Assembly: GCA_010206225.2 (NCBI GenBank)
Contig: VIQU02000035.1
Location: forward strand, 1-39,024
Length of the DNA: 39,024 nucleotides
Reading direction: 5' to 3'
Source of the DNA: Lachnospiraceae bacterium MD308
GTDB lineage: Bacteria; Bacillota; Clostridia; Lachnospirales; Lachnospiraceae
Positions 38,601-39,024 of the stretch are shown here, piece after piece (the stretch's first letter is position 1; each line of letters begins with the position of its first letter). The translations under genes were made by a program, and so were the position numbers. The notes below the pieces were generated by a model that was not told the DNA's origin, made no database searches, and worked only from the letters and a program-made list of their open reading frames with translations.

Positions 38601-39024
<424 letters not shown>

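Overview
The window looks like a chromosomal segment of a low-to-mid GC, Gram-positive, spore-forming gut Clostridia, most likely family Lachnospiraceae (genus not resolved). Evidence for this is the stand-alone MurG of Lachnospiraceae type, a monoderm Tad pilus locus with DUF5702 and DUF6382 proteins, sporulation-linked genes (CwlD-like amidase, YaaH-like GH18 protein, BofA-like protein), a PerR-like regulator beside reverse rubrerythrin, and a tRNA cluster that follows a 23S rRNA gene. No secretin or other outer-membrane component is seen.

Layout. 1-640: C-terminal fragment of a basic, AT-hook-like protein, then stem-loops and a mini-element-like 22-bp inverted repeat. 642-4325: small exported protein, DUF4367-like anti-sigma-type membrane protein, murG on the opposite strand, ECF sigma factor and HIT hydrolase. 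4417-7314: soluble orphan histidine kinase, converging with a D,D-carboxypeptidase/rhomboid pair. 7520-15810: a tightly overlapping Tad/Flp pilus operon on the minus strand (TadZ/CpaE, CpaF, TadB, TadC, Flp pilin, DUF5702 TadG-like protein, a TadE-like protein with two Cys-rich modules, prepilin peptidase, TadE, DUF6382). It has a good promoter near 15956-15984 and a 139-nt leader that begins with a hairpin. 16118-19248: polar amino-acid ABC transporter operon with a DUF169 protein inside it. 19494-20264: Sfp-type PPTase. 20249-25055: minus-strand group bofA, dCMP deaminase, Sua5, CwlD and GH18/SH3. 25151-28939: small unknown protein, MecA, DUF1858 protein, a DnaA-box cluster in an AT-rich gap, an NlpC/P60 endopeptidase with a WalR-like site, and perR. 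29049-34853: reverse rubrerythrin, CapA-type phosphoesterase, AI-2E family permease and a P-type calcium pump. 35113-37537: a REC, HD-GYP-PAS-GGDEF and Hpt signalling cluster. 37691-39024: seven tRNA genes and the 3' part of a 23S rRNA gene, all on the minus strand.

How the genes fit together. Cell-envelope work dominates: MurG, the carboxypeptidase, CwlD, the GH18 protein, NlpC/P60, CapA and the Tad pilus. Oxidative stress is handled by perR and rubrerythrin, and second-messenger signalling by the REC/HD-GYP/GGDEF/Hpt cluster. The most striking observation is at 37089-37107. The receiver domain and the HD-GYP-GGDEF protein look like one ancestral protein split by a single extra 4-base unit in an AAAG repeat, so loss of one unit would restore a continuous reading frame. 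Other items worth following are the DUF169 protein coupled to the ABC transporter, the DnaA-box cluster away from any dnaA gene, a probable leaderless sua5 transcript, and the TadE-like protein with duplicated Cys-rich modules. All family assignments come from reading motifs and from memory; no database search was run.
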